From: Pomphorhynchus laevis
Lineage: Eukaryota; Acanthocephala; Palaeacanthocephala; Echinorhynchida; Pomphorhynchidae
Direction of reading: 5' to 3'
DNA length: 64,000 nt
Assembly (NCBI GenBank): GCA_012934845.2
Contig: WNNJ02000570.1
Span: 176,593-240,592, forward strand
Numbering within the stretch: the first letter of the stretch is position 1; each line of letters opens with the position of its first letter. Shown here piece after piece: positions 19,529 to 29,799 of this stretch. The notes below the pieces were generated by a model. It saw nothing but the letters and a program-made list of their open reading frames with translations, was not told the origin of the DNA and did no database searches. The position numbers and the translations under genes were made by a program.

Positions 19529-21019
19529 CTTCGTCAAAGCTCATAATTCGCCTCGCCAGGTCCTGAATTTCAGATTTGTGTCGCCGCTCTGAGATAATCT
19601 GCCGAGCCATCCGAATCTTTCCTACAATGCCCCAAAGGGCAATACCTGCAACTTTGTCGTTGACGTAATAAAACAGTATCGCCTGATATCCGTTCTCCGG
19701 TAACCTCTCGTCTCAGTTGATTTCAAACTTTGAGCAATCCTAAAAGTGAAACAGAACGCTGTCAACATCCAGGCTGCTGTGCACTCGGCCGACACTTTCG
19801 ATACTCATATCCTTACCAATGTCAAGCCACGGGATTTGTTGTCGGTAATTTGCGACCTTATCACAGCTCATGTTGGTTCCGGCAACACGTCCAGTCGTAA
19901 CATTTCCCTCGTGGTGAGTCCAACGTGTTCGAGATTTTGTCATTACGTCATATAAGTTGCACGCGTTTCCAGCGCACCATATGTTATCGAAAATGCGAAG
20001 TTCAGGTTCCTTTATGTAATCGGAATCATCCCCTGCTTCAATAAGTCCGTCGTGTTCAATCGCGGCGTCGACGATGCTTATGTCTGCTAGAAATATCATA
20101 TCTGCCACTTCCAGTCGGGGAAATACGTCATCGCACTTAAACTTCACGAGTAGCTGATTTTTTCATTTTTGATCAAATTTTATAATTCCAGGACTTTGAA
20201 TAATCCTGACGTCGACGGATTTAAGAGCTTGCCTACATCTCTGCACGAACCAAGAAGGCAGCATCTGTTTAAGAATACCTTTCATGTGATAGCAGATTAG
20301 TTTAACTTTTATATCAGGGTATTTGGATGCTAAAGTGCATGCAAGTTCGACTGACTCTATTTGACTCCCGATTATTACAATGAATCTTACTTCGTTTTTG
20401 TCAATCAATGTCTTCGCTTTATTGAGGTCATCAGTTGATTGTAATCGAATCACCCTTTCGAACAACCGATCACTCCCTATTATGTCACTAAGATATTCAG
20501 GCACATAGACGGCGGTTCCAGTGGCTGAAAGAGCCTCGTCAAACGTCACCTTCCATCCATCATCCAACGTTGTGACGGATTGTTTTATATCTATCCTGGT
20601 CGCCTTTCTGTTCTTGAGAAGTGTAATTGAAGAGGATGAAGGTGATTCTGACGTAAAAGCATCCTCGTCAACCGTATGAAAGCTGATTTCCTTGTCACCT
20701 GCCCTTTTGAATTTCGTTGTGTCCAGTTGCTTGACGGTGAACTCCCCCATATTCCTTAGCAACATTGACCTATGAAAAAAAGCGTTGTGTCCCACGACAC
20801 CATCAAAATCTTCGAATTCGGATCGTTGGCCTTAATCACGTTACTCGCTGAGACAGAATTTGCACCCCCGCCGATAATAAGATAGTCTGCGTAGTTTTTG
20901 GTTTGCGACATCATCCTCGTCAGACTCAAAGAATGTGCGCCTGAATAGACTGCATCCAAATCATCATTGGTGTAATTTGTTTCGTCGGAGGTTGCCATAG
21001 GTGCGAACATTTCAGGCAT
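19529..21019 (-). pseudogene. AIFM1: AIFM1 (apoptosis-inducing factor) retropseudogene
   Basis: Intronless minus-strand copy of mitochondrial AIF, an FAD/NADH oxidoreductase needed for respiratory-chain assembly and involved in cell death. Seen: the FAD Rossmann start LIIGGGANSVSASNVIKAND with KILMVS; LDDGWKVTFDEAL; an NADH-domain core with ESVELACTLASKYP; IWCAGNACNLYDVMTKSRTR and HHEGNVTTGRVAGTNM (the FAD-binding end); and the C-terminal domain YYVNDKVAGIALWGIVGK. Everything after about 20795 is in one frame, with internal stops at 20163-20165, about 19740 and about 19716; one frameshift lies near 20785. There are no introns over 1.5 kb and no clear poly(A). Upstream it abuts an RT element end. 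The GxGxxG of the NADH site is degraded (IIGSQIES). The name rests on alignment from memory of family motifs. Confidence 0.75.
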
Positions 21020-21055
21020 TGCCTCTTCTGTGCTTAATTATCATATTTCCCTCTG

Positions 21056-22344
21056 TTAGTTGATAAGCCTATCGCCTTGATTGTCAAAGGATATGTTATT
21101 AACCCGCTCCGATTTTGACCGATCGAATGATCGGGATATAATCTCGTAACCCTGTCCTGACGTCCATCGGACCTTTGGGTCTTGGCTAGGCATCTGGCCA
21201 TAGTAGTTTTCGTTTTCTGGAAGGCTCTTGTGAAGAGCTTTCGCATTGCCTCGCATCAACGCCACAGATATTCGCTGAAGAAGATCTCGAGCGGCATTTG
21301 AGTGCGTTGTATTGCGGCGAGCGACGAGATACTGCGCTATTCCGCGGATTAGTCGTTCTCCATCTGCGTTCCACCCTCCGTATGTTTCAACAACGACCGG
21401 TGTGAAATTATAGCCGTTTGCCTCCATTTTTGTCTATATTTTCGTATCTTGACGCGACTAGCGTAGTGTTCTGCAGTAATGAAAGCTTCCTTACTTGAAC
21501 GCGGCAGATACAAAGATTGCTGCGGGTTAGTGATAGCAAAATCAACTGCTTCTGGGGGATCTTTGTGGAATAAAATGTGTGCTGGCCTTTCTATCAAACC
21601 TTTAACTAGGTTGCTCACATCGCGTTCAAAGTGCATACCAGCTGACTCGGCTGCTTAAAAGACCGTGTCCCTTATTCCGTTGTGCCTTAAGCCAGGGTAA
21701 CCACCGAACTGACACGTTAGGGCATGAAATCCATGTACGTCCGCATCTCTGAAGCATCGTCGGTATATGTACTGCTTCGCCGATATGGGTATTCCCAACC
21801 ACAAGCGAATTAAAACTCGAAATTTCGCAGGTGACACGCTCAATGAGTTTATTTTGTTGGGAATAGTGTGGAGCCAGGCGCTTGCGTGTGGGCATCCTAT
21901 GAATAAAATACGGGCAGCATCAAACGTGCTTGACACCTCTATCAGTTTAGAGAGACACTCCTTATCAATTGCTGAGCTTAACCTAGCTTGGCTGGGAACA
22001 CTGGCCGATGGGATGTCTGCATCAAATACGTTAGGGTAACTGATGGCCAGGGACTGAAGCGTCGAAGAGAAACTTGTAAAATCTAATGGGTCAAGTCCCA
22101 AACTCTTAGCGACGTTTGCGATGCTCGCTACGAAAGCCATTGGTGCATGCGTAAGGCAATCCCGAAGACCAAGACCGCCCATTTGCAAAGGCAATGTTGC
22201 TTGAGATCGCGTGCGCCTGCCCAATGAAATACCGATTATTTCGCACAGTGCATTGGCAAATGCATCGTCAAGGTGACTCAAGACGGAAAGTGAAGAAGGA
22301 TTTACCGTTCGCAAAAAATTGTCACTCGAGAAGCAAAAGCGCAA
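21056..22344 (-). pseudogene. Zinc-finger RT element, C-terminal domains
   Basis: Three overlapping frames (22344-21655, 21636-21349, 21427-21056). Visible: LPLQMGGLGLRDC, FRVLIRLWLGIP, HGFHALTCQFGG then LRHNGIRDTVF; next VDFAITNPQQSLYL; and last FTPVVVETYGGWN with AARDLLQRISVALMRGNAKA. These match in order the C-terminal half of PIAVGET-type RT proteins. At least two frameshifts. The last codons end about 35 bases before the AIFM1 start region. Confidence 0.75.
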
Positions 22345-22387
22345 TGCCGCAGAAAGAGATACGCGACCTGTGGTTCAGGAATCTCAG

Positions 22388-23074
22388 CTAAATTCTCGAG
22401 GTCTCTGATAATAACCGCAAAACTTCACGTGTAAGGTGTAAAGCACAAAAATTCTCGCTACCAATTGGTATTCCCAGTAAAGTGAAGTTCGTAGAATCAT
22501 TCAATGTCATTGTTTCAGAAAAATTAGACTGTACTGCTCTTATGGCTTCCAGACTGCCGATTATCTCTGTTTTCTGCCAGTTTAGCTTCATGCCTAGACA
22601 ATCGAAGGCATCCGATAAAAACGCAAAAACCTTGGCCATGAATTGCACAGTTCCACCGATGATGCCGTCGTCTAAATAACATCGGTTGAATTGAATACCG
22701 GGGGTCATGTCAAGTTGTTTTATAATCGGCTGAATAGCTGGTTTTTTCCATGTGAAGGCGTTTAACTTGGTGAATGATACTTCCCATACCATGAGGCGAA
22801 TCCACACCAGCTTGATAAGGGACAGGGTGTCGAGGAAGTCCTTTCGTAATTTTTGGCAAATGCACTTAGCACACAGTCGACGTATCGTTTCACCGACTGC
22901 AATTGGTCGTATGCTCCCACCCTGTTTATTTAACTCGATTAAATTAGCGCCAGAAAGATAAGTGGGCATGGCAGGATGTCCAAGTCCGGCCAACAAATGG
23001 CCGGACTTGGACATCCAAGAAAGGGGATTAACACCCCTTTCTTTCAGCCGCCTAGCGATTCCATACAACTTCAA
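22388..23074 (-). pseudogene. Zinc-finger RT element, reverse transcriptase
   Basis: 228 codons. RT motifs: LSGANLIELNKQGGSIRPIA and VGETIRRLCAK (finger region of the PIAVGET type), FNRCYLDDGIIGG (motif C with YLDD) and LGMKLNWQKTEII. Motifs A and B are not intact in this frame: the segment between residues 60 and 110 is shortened. A 19-bp perfect inverted repeat at 22979-23021 lies in it. Shows decay by deletion as well as frameshift. Confidence 0.75.
22979..23021. repeat. Perfect 19-bp inverted repeat inside RT
   Basis: GGATGTCCAAGTCCGGCCA and its exact complement TGGCCGGACTTGGACATCC flank the loop ACAAA. It lies in the coding sequence of the zinc-finger RT element. Confidence 0.8.
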
Positions 23075-23210
23075 AATTGCGTACTTCCATCCACGACATC
23101 AGACGTGCGATGTTCTTTTCGGTGCAACGTCCATGTTTGGACTTGCCGTCTTGTCCAGAAGTGAGACATAGCTTTGGGAAGCAAATAGGTGCAGCCCAGC
23201 TCTCAATCGA

Positions 23211-23615
23211 TCAATAGCATAATGCATCTTGGATAAGAGATGACATTAGATCAGCTGCTCTAGCACGTAAGGACCATGGTATTCGCTTTACAGTAGATGC
23301 ATTTGAAGACCAAACCCTCTCCACAATATCGATCACACAACTGCTATCTGTCGACGTGTCCAAACGCTGTTGAGGTGGGAGAGTTCCCATTCCAAAACCA
23401 CTAACATTGTTGTACATCGTCTTCGTCGTGCAATCAGCAGAGAAATCCAAATTATGTCCAGGCAATAGTGATTCCATACCAGAGCCTGCACATTTAAAGC
23501 TGTCAGATTTGTGCGCCCGTAGTTTTCCACTCTTCAATATGCAGAAAGCACGAGAGCATACGGGGCATTTGCCATGAGTAGGATATTCTTCACGATTGCA
23601 TGGTCCTTCGTCCAT
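23211..23615 (-). pseudogene. Zinc-finger RT element, N-terminal finger
   Basis: 134 codons starting MDEGPCNREEYPTHG. A C2H2-like finger, CPVCSRAFCILKSGKLRAHK then CAGSG, is probably DNA-binding as in other site-choosing RT elements. A Ser/Asp-rich linker follows, then VKRIPWSLRARAADLMSSL, matching the RRIP stretch of the 39.4 kb copy. It stops before the RT block. Confidence 0.7.
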
Positions 23616-23639
23616 GCGATTGTTATATCACAATACTAG

Positions 23640-24357
23640 CGCTTTGTATGTAGTTACTTTGTTTTTAATTCACGTTTGATTTGCTGACATGTATGTTAAT
23701 TTATTGTAAGTAGTTACTTATCAAGATATTTAAACTAAAATATTAATAATGCTAAATTAATGATCAAGCTACTTACTGATCATAACTACTGATCAAGATA
23801 TTTAAACTAAAACATTAATAATGCTAAATTAATAATAATTTAGCATTATTATTTTTATTTATTTATTTTTATTTATTTATTTTTATTTATTTTTATTTAT
23901 TTATATATTTTTTATTTTATAATTATATTAAATACGTAGACTCAATTAACTGAATTGATTTATTGAAAGTGCATTGCGTTTAGCATTTAAAGATTAAAAG
24001 TCAATCATCTCAAAGGCCGTCTAATCCCCATTTTGTCTTATCCGTGTTTAGCGAGTTTAAACACTAAAAAATTAACACTAACCAATAAACACTAACAAGA
24101 TCGTCCGCGTTTAGCGAGTTTCTCTATCTTATCGAACATAGTAATTTAATATTAATAATTTAATTTTGATGTTAAAATAAATTTTAAAAATTTCTAGATT
24201 ACTATAACGTAACAACAATATTTTTACGATTGATTTTTAACAGTTCGATGACTACAAGATCAAAATTTATTATTAATTTTTAATTTATTTATAAATTAGG
24301 TTAAAATTAATTTAGTAAATTTATATTATTAAATTTATTGAAGCATTTTTATAAAAT
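23640..24357. other. AT-rich repeats, no gene seen
   Basis: Contains a duplicated segment GATCAAGATATTTAAACT (about 23716 and 23792, each followed by AATGCTAAATTAAT), an inverted repeat AATGCTAAATTA/TAATTTAGCATT at about 23820-23847, a (TTTATT)n run, and a PLE-end-like AATACGTAGACTCA at 23931. GTTTAGCGAGTTT occurs twice (24047, 24110). Confidence 0.5.
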
Positions 24358-25000
24358 TCACATGTAATGGCTCGAGTGATGTTTGCAAGCATGCAAATGT
24401 GCGAAAAGGGAAACAACTGTGTGAATTGCAGCGCGCCAAGATGTATCCGAAAAATCACTTTCTACAATTACAGCTCTAGCTAACTTGGAAATTATCATCA
24501 GCCGTAAGGATTTACAATATAATAAAACTCGAATCATGTAGAACAATTTACATTCAAGTTCAATACAATCGGTTAATGTGTCTGAGACAGTAACACTAGA
24601 GATAAGGTTCACTAAATTTGGATGCGACAGGTGTTTCTTCCTTGTAAACTTCCGAACCTGTGCTGCCAAAAAAAAACTCAAAATTGCAAAAAAAAAATTT
24701 TGAAGAACTTAGGGAACATAGAAGACAATTTTCCCTAAGATTACAAGGAAGAAACACCTGTCGCATCCAAATTTAGTAAACCTTACTTCTAGTGTTACTG
24801 TCTCAGACACATTAACCGATGGTATTGAACTTGAATGTAAATTGTTCTTCATGATTCGAGCTATATTATGTTGTAAATCCTTACGGCTGATAATAATTTC
24901 TAAGTTAGCTAGAGCTGTAATTGTAGAAAAAGGCCTTTTGGATACCTCTTGGCGCGCTGCAATTTGCACAGTTGTTTCCCTTTTCGCACATTTGCACATA
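24358..25000. repeat. Large inverted repeat with coding-like arms
   Basis: Arms of about 260 bp (about 24390-24650 and 24745-25000) are imperfect reverse complements about a roughly 95-bp centre. Each arm, read toward its outer end, encodes the same peptide: KKHLSHPNLVNL, SSVTVSDTLTD, IELECKLF, SLRLMIISKLARAVIVE (SLRLIIISKLARAVIVE in the other arm), TSWRAAI and TVVSLFAHLH. Differences between the arms are mostly single changes that leave the frame open. I do not recognise the peptide. It may be a duplicated exon or a fragment of an RT-element protein in head-to-head copies. Confidence 0.65.
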
Positions 25001-25080
25001 ACGAAAATAATATAGCTAAGAAAATAACGAAAATAATATAGCTATTTTGCACATAACGAAAATAATATAGCTAAGTAGTA
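25000..25080. repeat. Short tandem repeat ATAACGAAAATAATATAGCTA
   Basis: Three copies of the 20-base core TAACGAAAATAATATAGCTA lie between 24998 and 25075, beginning at the outer end of the large inverted repeat. Confidence 0.6.
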
Positions 25081-25805
25081 CTTTTCGAACTCGATTCGAT
25101 AGTATATTAAAACTCGGGCATTTCCTGTGACCTTGGTTTCTAAGACACCGAGTATTACAACGTTGACAACGGCGTCTATAAAAATTACAAGCTCATTAGG
25201 GAATCCGTAAGCGAAGTTTTGTAGAACATATACCTAACTCTAGAGACTTTGTGTAAGACATGCGAACTAGTGTTGTACATAACGTAGATTCATGTCTAAG
25301 GAAGTAATCGAGATACTCTATTTCGCTTTGTATACAGAAAAGCAGCCTGAATGTCATATTCTATGTGAGGCCTTATTAAAGCATTGAACAATGTTTTGAA
25401 GCACTCAACATTCAACATCAACATGTCCGATGATGTTAAATCTTATAATTTAAGTATTTGGTGGAACAGCAAAAATGGCATTGATTTATGATTGAGTTAA
25501 TTGTATGAAAATGATATACATAAATCGTACTTGGAAGTAGCAAGACTAGAAGCTACACAAGCAGTGAAAAATCGGAAGTTAGAAGAACTCTGGTTACCTC
25601 GTATCACATTCCCCGGAACACTTTTATTCATCGTTCACAAGATTCAGATCGTAAAAATAAAGAGGATCGTAAAAATAAGAGAACAATATAATTATACATG
25701 GAACAATCCTAAATAAAGACGATAACCCTATTATAAAAGAAATTCTTAAATATATTGTTATTAATATGCTATTTTTAACGACATAGCTACTCAATCAGCT
25801 ATTAA

Positions 25806-25995
25806 GAAAAGCGTATTAAGAGCGGATTAATAATATAGAGCTACTAATAAGAGCGTATTAATTAGATATAGCTACTACGAAGAGCGTATTAATAAGATAG
25901 AGCTACTATGAAGAGCGTATTAATAAGATAAAGCTACCAAGAAGAGCGTATTAATAAAATAGTGCTACTAAGAAGAGCGTATTAATAAGATATTG
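25806..25995. repeat. 31-bp tandem array
   Basis: About six imperfect copies of a 31-bp unit built on GAGCGTATTAATAAGATA followed by GAGCTACTATGAA. The left copies are more diverged. 25080-25800 shows no gene apart from an unremarkable frame at 25501-25716. Confidence 0.75.
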
Positions 25996-26164
25996 GTATG
26001 AAAAGTTATAGTTGTTCAGTCTAATTACAATTAAAGCAGCATTGTCCTCACTGACTGATATTAAATAATATACACAAATATCAAGGCTACAATTACGAAA
26101 TCTACCCGTCATGATTTTCAAATCATGTCTCTTCATTATTTTTCTGCAGCCCATATTCTTGGCG

Positions 26165-26500
26165 GTACCCTCGATATTGTTGCCCTACTTTCGCGTCTTG
26201 TCTTCTTCATTGTGTATAACTGATCCTGCTCTATCTGACCACTTCCTTATTACCTGTTCCCTTCCTTTGTAAAAAAAATCAATGTTCCTGCAAAAATTAT
26301 CTCGTGTCGTTCTTGGAAATTCCTCGATTTATCCTTTTTCCGCTCGCATATTAACCGATCTCCGTTAATGTATCCTTCTTCTATCTAATAATCCCCCAAT
26401 ATTTATGTACTATCTTTGACAATGTATTTTGCTCTCTATCCTCGATTAAATTATCTCCCTTAAAACTTTTTTTGTCACAAGTGTCGTCACATTTGATCAC
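26165..26500 (+). mobile_element. L2-like LINE, endonuclease-end fragment
   Basis: Decayed plus-strand piece with GGTLDIVALLSRLV, ALSDHFLITCSLP (endonuclease SDH motif) and SCRSWKFLDLSFFRSHI, in two frames. This is the junction between endonuclease and RT of an L2-type ORF2. It is joined at about 26520 to a different LINE. Confidence 0.55.
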
Positions 26501-26519
26501 ATTTGTCGTCTTCATCTTC

Positions 26520-28010
26520 TTCAGGTCCTGATGATATTCATCCGCATCTACTCAGGGTGTTGAGTCAACATTTGGCTCCTTCGGTCACTAGCTTGTTTCA
26601 GGCATCTCTGGATAGCATGAAGGTTCCGTCGTAATGGAAGAGTGCGATAGTGGTGCCGGTATTCAAAAAGGGAGACCCGGGGATAGCAGACAACTATCGA
26701 GCTATAAGTCTTACAAGTCATTTGGGCAAGGTACTGGAAAGGATCATCCACGAACATATATTCAGACACTTGAGCATATCAGGTCAGCATAGCTTTATGC
26801 AACATGGCTTGAGAAAAGGACGTTCTTGCCTTACCAACCTTTGTCTGCCCGTGAGGCCTGGATTGAATCCATGTCTCAAGGAAAGGCAGTTGACGTTATT
26901 CTGTTCGATTTTAGTCGTGCGTTTGATCATGTTCCCCATAGTCTCCGCATTCAAACAGTGGCCAGCTATGGCATTAATAGCTCAGTTATAGGATGGATTA
27001 GAGATTTTCTATCTAACAGATCTTTCAGAGTACAAGTTGGTAGTACCCTATCCTCACCACATTTAATTACGTCAGGAGTTCCTCAGGGTTCTGTACTAGG
27101 ACCTTTATTGTTTAACATGTTCATGAACAGTTTACTCACACAGCCCCATTGTCAGTGTTTAGCCTTTGCTGACGACATCAAAATCAGGTGTGAGGTCATA
27201 TCTGCAGATGACCATATCCGCTTACAGCGTGACATTGACCGGGTTTATACAATGTGTCCTTCTTGTATAGTGTCGGGACATATAGTATCATTTCGACCAA
27301 TCAAGTTCGTGATCGTGGCATACTTATGTAATCGTCACTTAAAACTAGAATGGATACTGAAAGACGTTGCTGTTCAGCAAGGAAGATGATTTATCTGATT
27401 AAAACTTGTTTCTTGTCAATATCTCCTCAGTGTCTTGCTCGGCTATATAATGCGCTTGTTCGTCCCCATATCGAATATGCTATCCAGGCATCATTCCCTT
27501 CTACAAGCGGTGAAATGAGGGATTTGGAGAGAATTCTACGTCGTGGCAGCAAGCTCGTTCGAGGATGTAAAATGATGAGTTATAGCGATTGTATGACTTC
27601 AATAGGCATGATATCAGTGCAAGCCAGACTACTCGTTCTAAATCTGTTTGCGATGTGGTCTATAGTAAATGGGATAGATGGATACCCAAGTGAATGTGTT
27701 AAATTGAATGTCCGACAAAGTCGTAGGGGTCATTCTCTCGCGTTACGCGCAAGACAAATTGGAAGGTCGTCAACGGTATCTCGATTGTCACGCAGAGTGA
27801 GAAAGTTGTGGAACGCATTGCCTCACGATATCATGAGTGCGTCATCATTGAGCCAATTCAAAGCCATGGTCAACCCTTGGATAAGACATGCTGATCAAGG
27901 CAACATTGGAAGTTCTTATCCTTGGTTTGGTTGAAATTGATATGTTTGTTTAATGTTTTGTAATGTACGATGGGCGGGCAAAACGGCCTTCTCGGTCAAA
28001 GCTCCGTATA
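26520..28010 (+). mobile_element. CR1-like LINE-D, 5'-truncated
   Basis: Starts inside the RT (GPDDIHPHLLRVL) and runs through the C-terminus to a 3' UTR with CAAAACGGCCTTCTCGGTCA at 27979-27998. The coding part is 26522-27934. A solo 3' end of the same family lies at 14221-14275. The end lacks the clear (AAT)n tail of LINE-A to C and passes into a T run. Confidence 0.8.
26522..27934 (+). pseudogene. LINE-D ORF2, reverse transcriptase and C-terminus
   Basis: Three frames joined by two shifts (about 26830-26980 and 27350-27390) plus a TAA at about 26634. Motifs: VVPVFKKGDPGIADNYRAIS, QHSFMQHGLRKGRSCLTNL, VDVILFDFSRAFDHVPH (motif A), SGVPQGSVLGPLLFNMFMN (motif B) and CLAFADDIKIRC (FADD). The C-terminus is IEYAIQASFPS, RRGSKLVRG and KLWNALPHDIM. 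It is related to LINE-A and LINE-B but a separate subfamily; the fragment at 8314-8596 resembles its end. Confidence 0.85.
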
Positions 28011-28520
28011 TTTTTTTTATAAATTGAATTTATTATAACAAACAAAAAATTGATAATTAAAGTGGAGAAAAATCGTCAATCTTCGTAAACTTCTCCAAGT
28101 CTATTGCGAAATTTGTTATGCATATCAACAAATTAATGTTTCATGTTTTGGCAGAGTGACCCTGGTAGGGGTGTCGATTTGACGGGTGCTGGTGAACTGA
28201 TAGGAACCGGGAACATGGTAGCGCGGATCCCTTAGACTACGAGATGATGCCCTGACCAAGGCAACACTAATTGATCTGCGAATTTCCGACACAATTATAT
28301 TATATTTCCTGCCCGTTTTATCCGCTGTTCTTTCCGCAATTGTCCTTATGACGAATCTTGCCGTAACTCCAACTCCACCACTCGTCTTAAAAGTTAATGG
28401 GAAGAAACTCCCTCACTTCACATCAACTATCCTTTCAAGGTATCGATTCCTCTTTCTCATCTTGTGATAACGTGTGCATTGGCAGGGGTTCTCTGGGAAT
28501 AAAAATGAGCATTTGAGTTG
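28011..28520. other. Mixed stretch, unassigned
   Basis: A T run, then a more GC-rich island at 28150-28260 (contains GGAACCGGGAACATGGTAGC). Around 28330-28490 a plus-strand frame, broken by one TAA, reads FRNCPYDESCRNSNSTTR and then YPFKVSIPLSHLVITCALAG before a stop; this resembles coding sequence but I do not recognise it. Confidence 0.35.
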
Positions 28521-28527
28521 AATACGA

Positions 28528-29790
28528 CTATGTCCATGAAGGACCGCTCATTTCAATTTCCCAAGAGACCTGTACATAATAATAATCGGACGGGTACCAG
28601 ATTTCATTATCCACCATCATTATTCCCGTTCCTCCGTATACATTGGCTAAGGCACCATCAAGGGCCAGACATACGAACTGCATATTTCGAAGCGCCAACT
28701 TCCTGTTAACAGAGTTGAATGCGTTTGAGGCATCCAGCATTAAGATACAGTTACTCGAGTCACTTTCAAACTTGAATCTGAGATCATGAATGACTTTCTC
28801 GACTCCGCATTTTTGACCGGCACATAATTGGACACTGCCTGCGATCGTCTGAATGTGCTTGCTTATTTTTCGAAGAATAACTTTGCTGATTATTCTGCGA
28901 GGAACCTCACATATTCCTATTGGCCTGACGCCAGGCTTCTTGTCAAGAGCTACTAGTCTGCACGCAGTTAATCCCATAAGACAACTGAAAGGAATCTGTT
29001 TTGATGCCAGACGAATTGCGAGGCCAGCCATCGCCTCCGCCAACGCCCTTGAATCATTTCCAAAGTTACAGAGAAAGGAGCGCCACATTGATGCGTCGGG
29101 GCCGGATGGACCTGCAGATCCCTTTCTTCGTAGTGCCGCCTCCACTATCGAGGTAGCGTCGATTGATGAAAATATTATTGGGTGAAATGGCATACTGTCT
29201 TTCAATGGTTTATTTAGGATGGCGCACCACATAATCTCGGCCGCTTCAGGATGTTTCTCCTTGAGGATTGAACTTACACTCTTACCATCTACTTCGGAGG
29301 ATAGACTGTGTATCCCACCCAATGCCCCCTCCTTTTCAAGAATCCGAGTAGCACGAGTTGTGTTGCCAATTGACATCTGCTTACAGAAATCGTTCTTCCA
29401 GTCTCGTAATGCAGATTTTCTTCTACCCATCGGTATATTTGACTGAAGTACGCACCCCTCTTCAAATAACGAATCATAATCTTCACTTTCCCATTGGGCC
29501 AGTCTCCTTTGCAACTCTTTCTGGATAACGGCAACTTTTCGTGAATCGAACCTCTGAAGAACAAGTTGACAAAGTAACGTGGCTTTTAACAGATATGATC
29601 CATCCTGATCAATTTCACTACATACATCGTTGTACAACGTGCTCAGGACGCGAATAAAATTACTTGATTCATTACATTTGGGAAGTGTAATGAGGTTTGA
29701 TTTCCATTTTATCGTCTTGTCAAATAATTCCCTCAGTGTCGACTTTCGATGTTGAATTACTCTTCCTGTAATCAGGGTCTGTATATAATA
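28528..29790 (-). pseudogene. RHN-type RT element, N-terminal half
   Basis: 369 open codons plus about 50 upstream in the same frame. Blocks: LCQLVLQRFDSRKVAVIQKE, GSAGPSGPDASMWRSFLCN, ACRLVALDKKPGVRPIGICE (PIGICE finger motif), GSVQLCAGQKCGVEKVI and CILMLDASNAFNSVNRKLAL (motif A). It stops just before the YADD motif would come. The region that should follow lies instead upstream on the same strand (31400-29800), so the halves are in permuted order. Confidence 0.8.
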
Positions 29791-29799
29791 ATAAAAAAT

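Larger units (their letters stand above)
21045..23640 (-). mobile_element. Zinc-finger RT element, RHN C-terminal type
   Basis: Nearly complete RT element on the minus strand in at least four frames. Order: N-terminal C2H2-like finger and linker (23211-23615), RT (22388-23074), C-terminal domain with the HALTC/RHNGIRD cluster (21655-22344), and a terminal block (21056-21636) with VDFAITNPQ and a VVVETYGGW motif. The same architecture is found at 39.2-41.3 kb (+). Such proteins are common as dispersed repeats in corals, molluscs and crustaceans. The C-terminal PD/D-type pattern suggests a restriction-like endonuclease, which is inference. The 3' end touches the AIFM1 retropseudogene. Confidence 0.8.

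Noticed and set aside
19740-21019. Bacterial oxidoreductase gained by transfer
   Set aside because: The motifs follow animal mitochondrial AIF order, including the C-terminal domain, and the copy is broken; a host retropseudogene is simpler.
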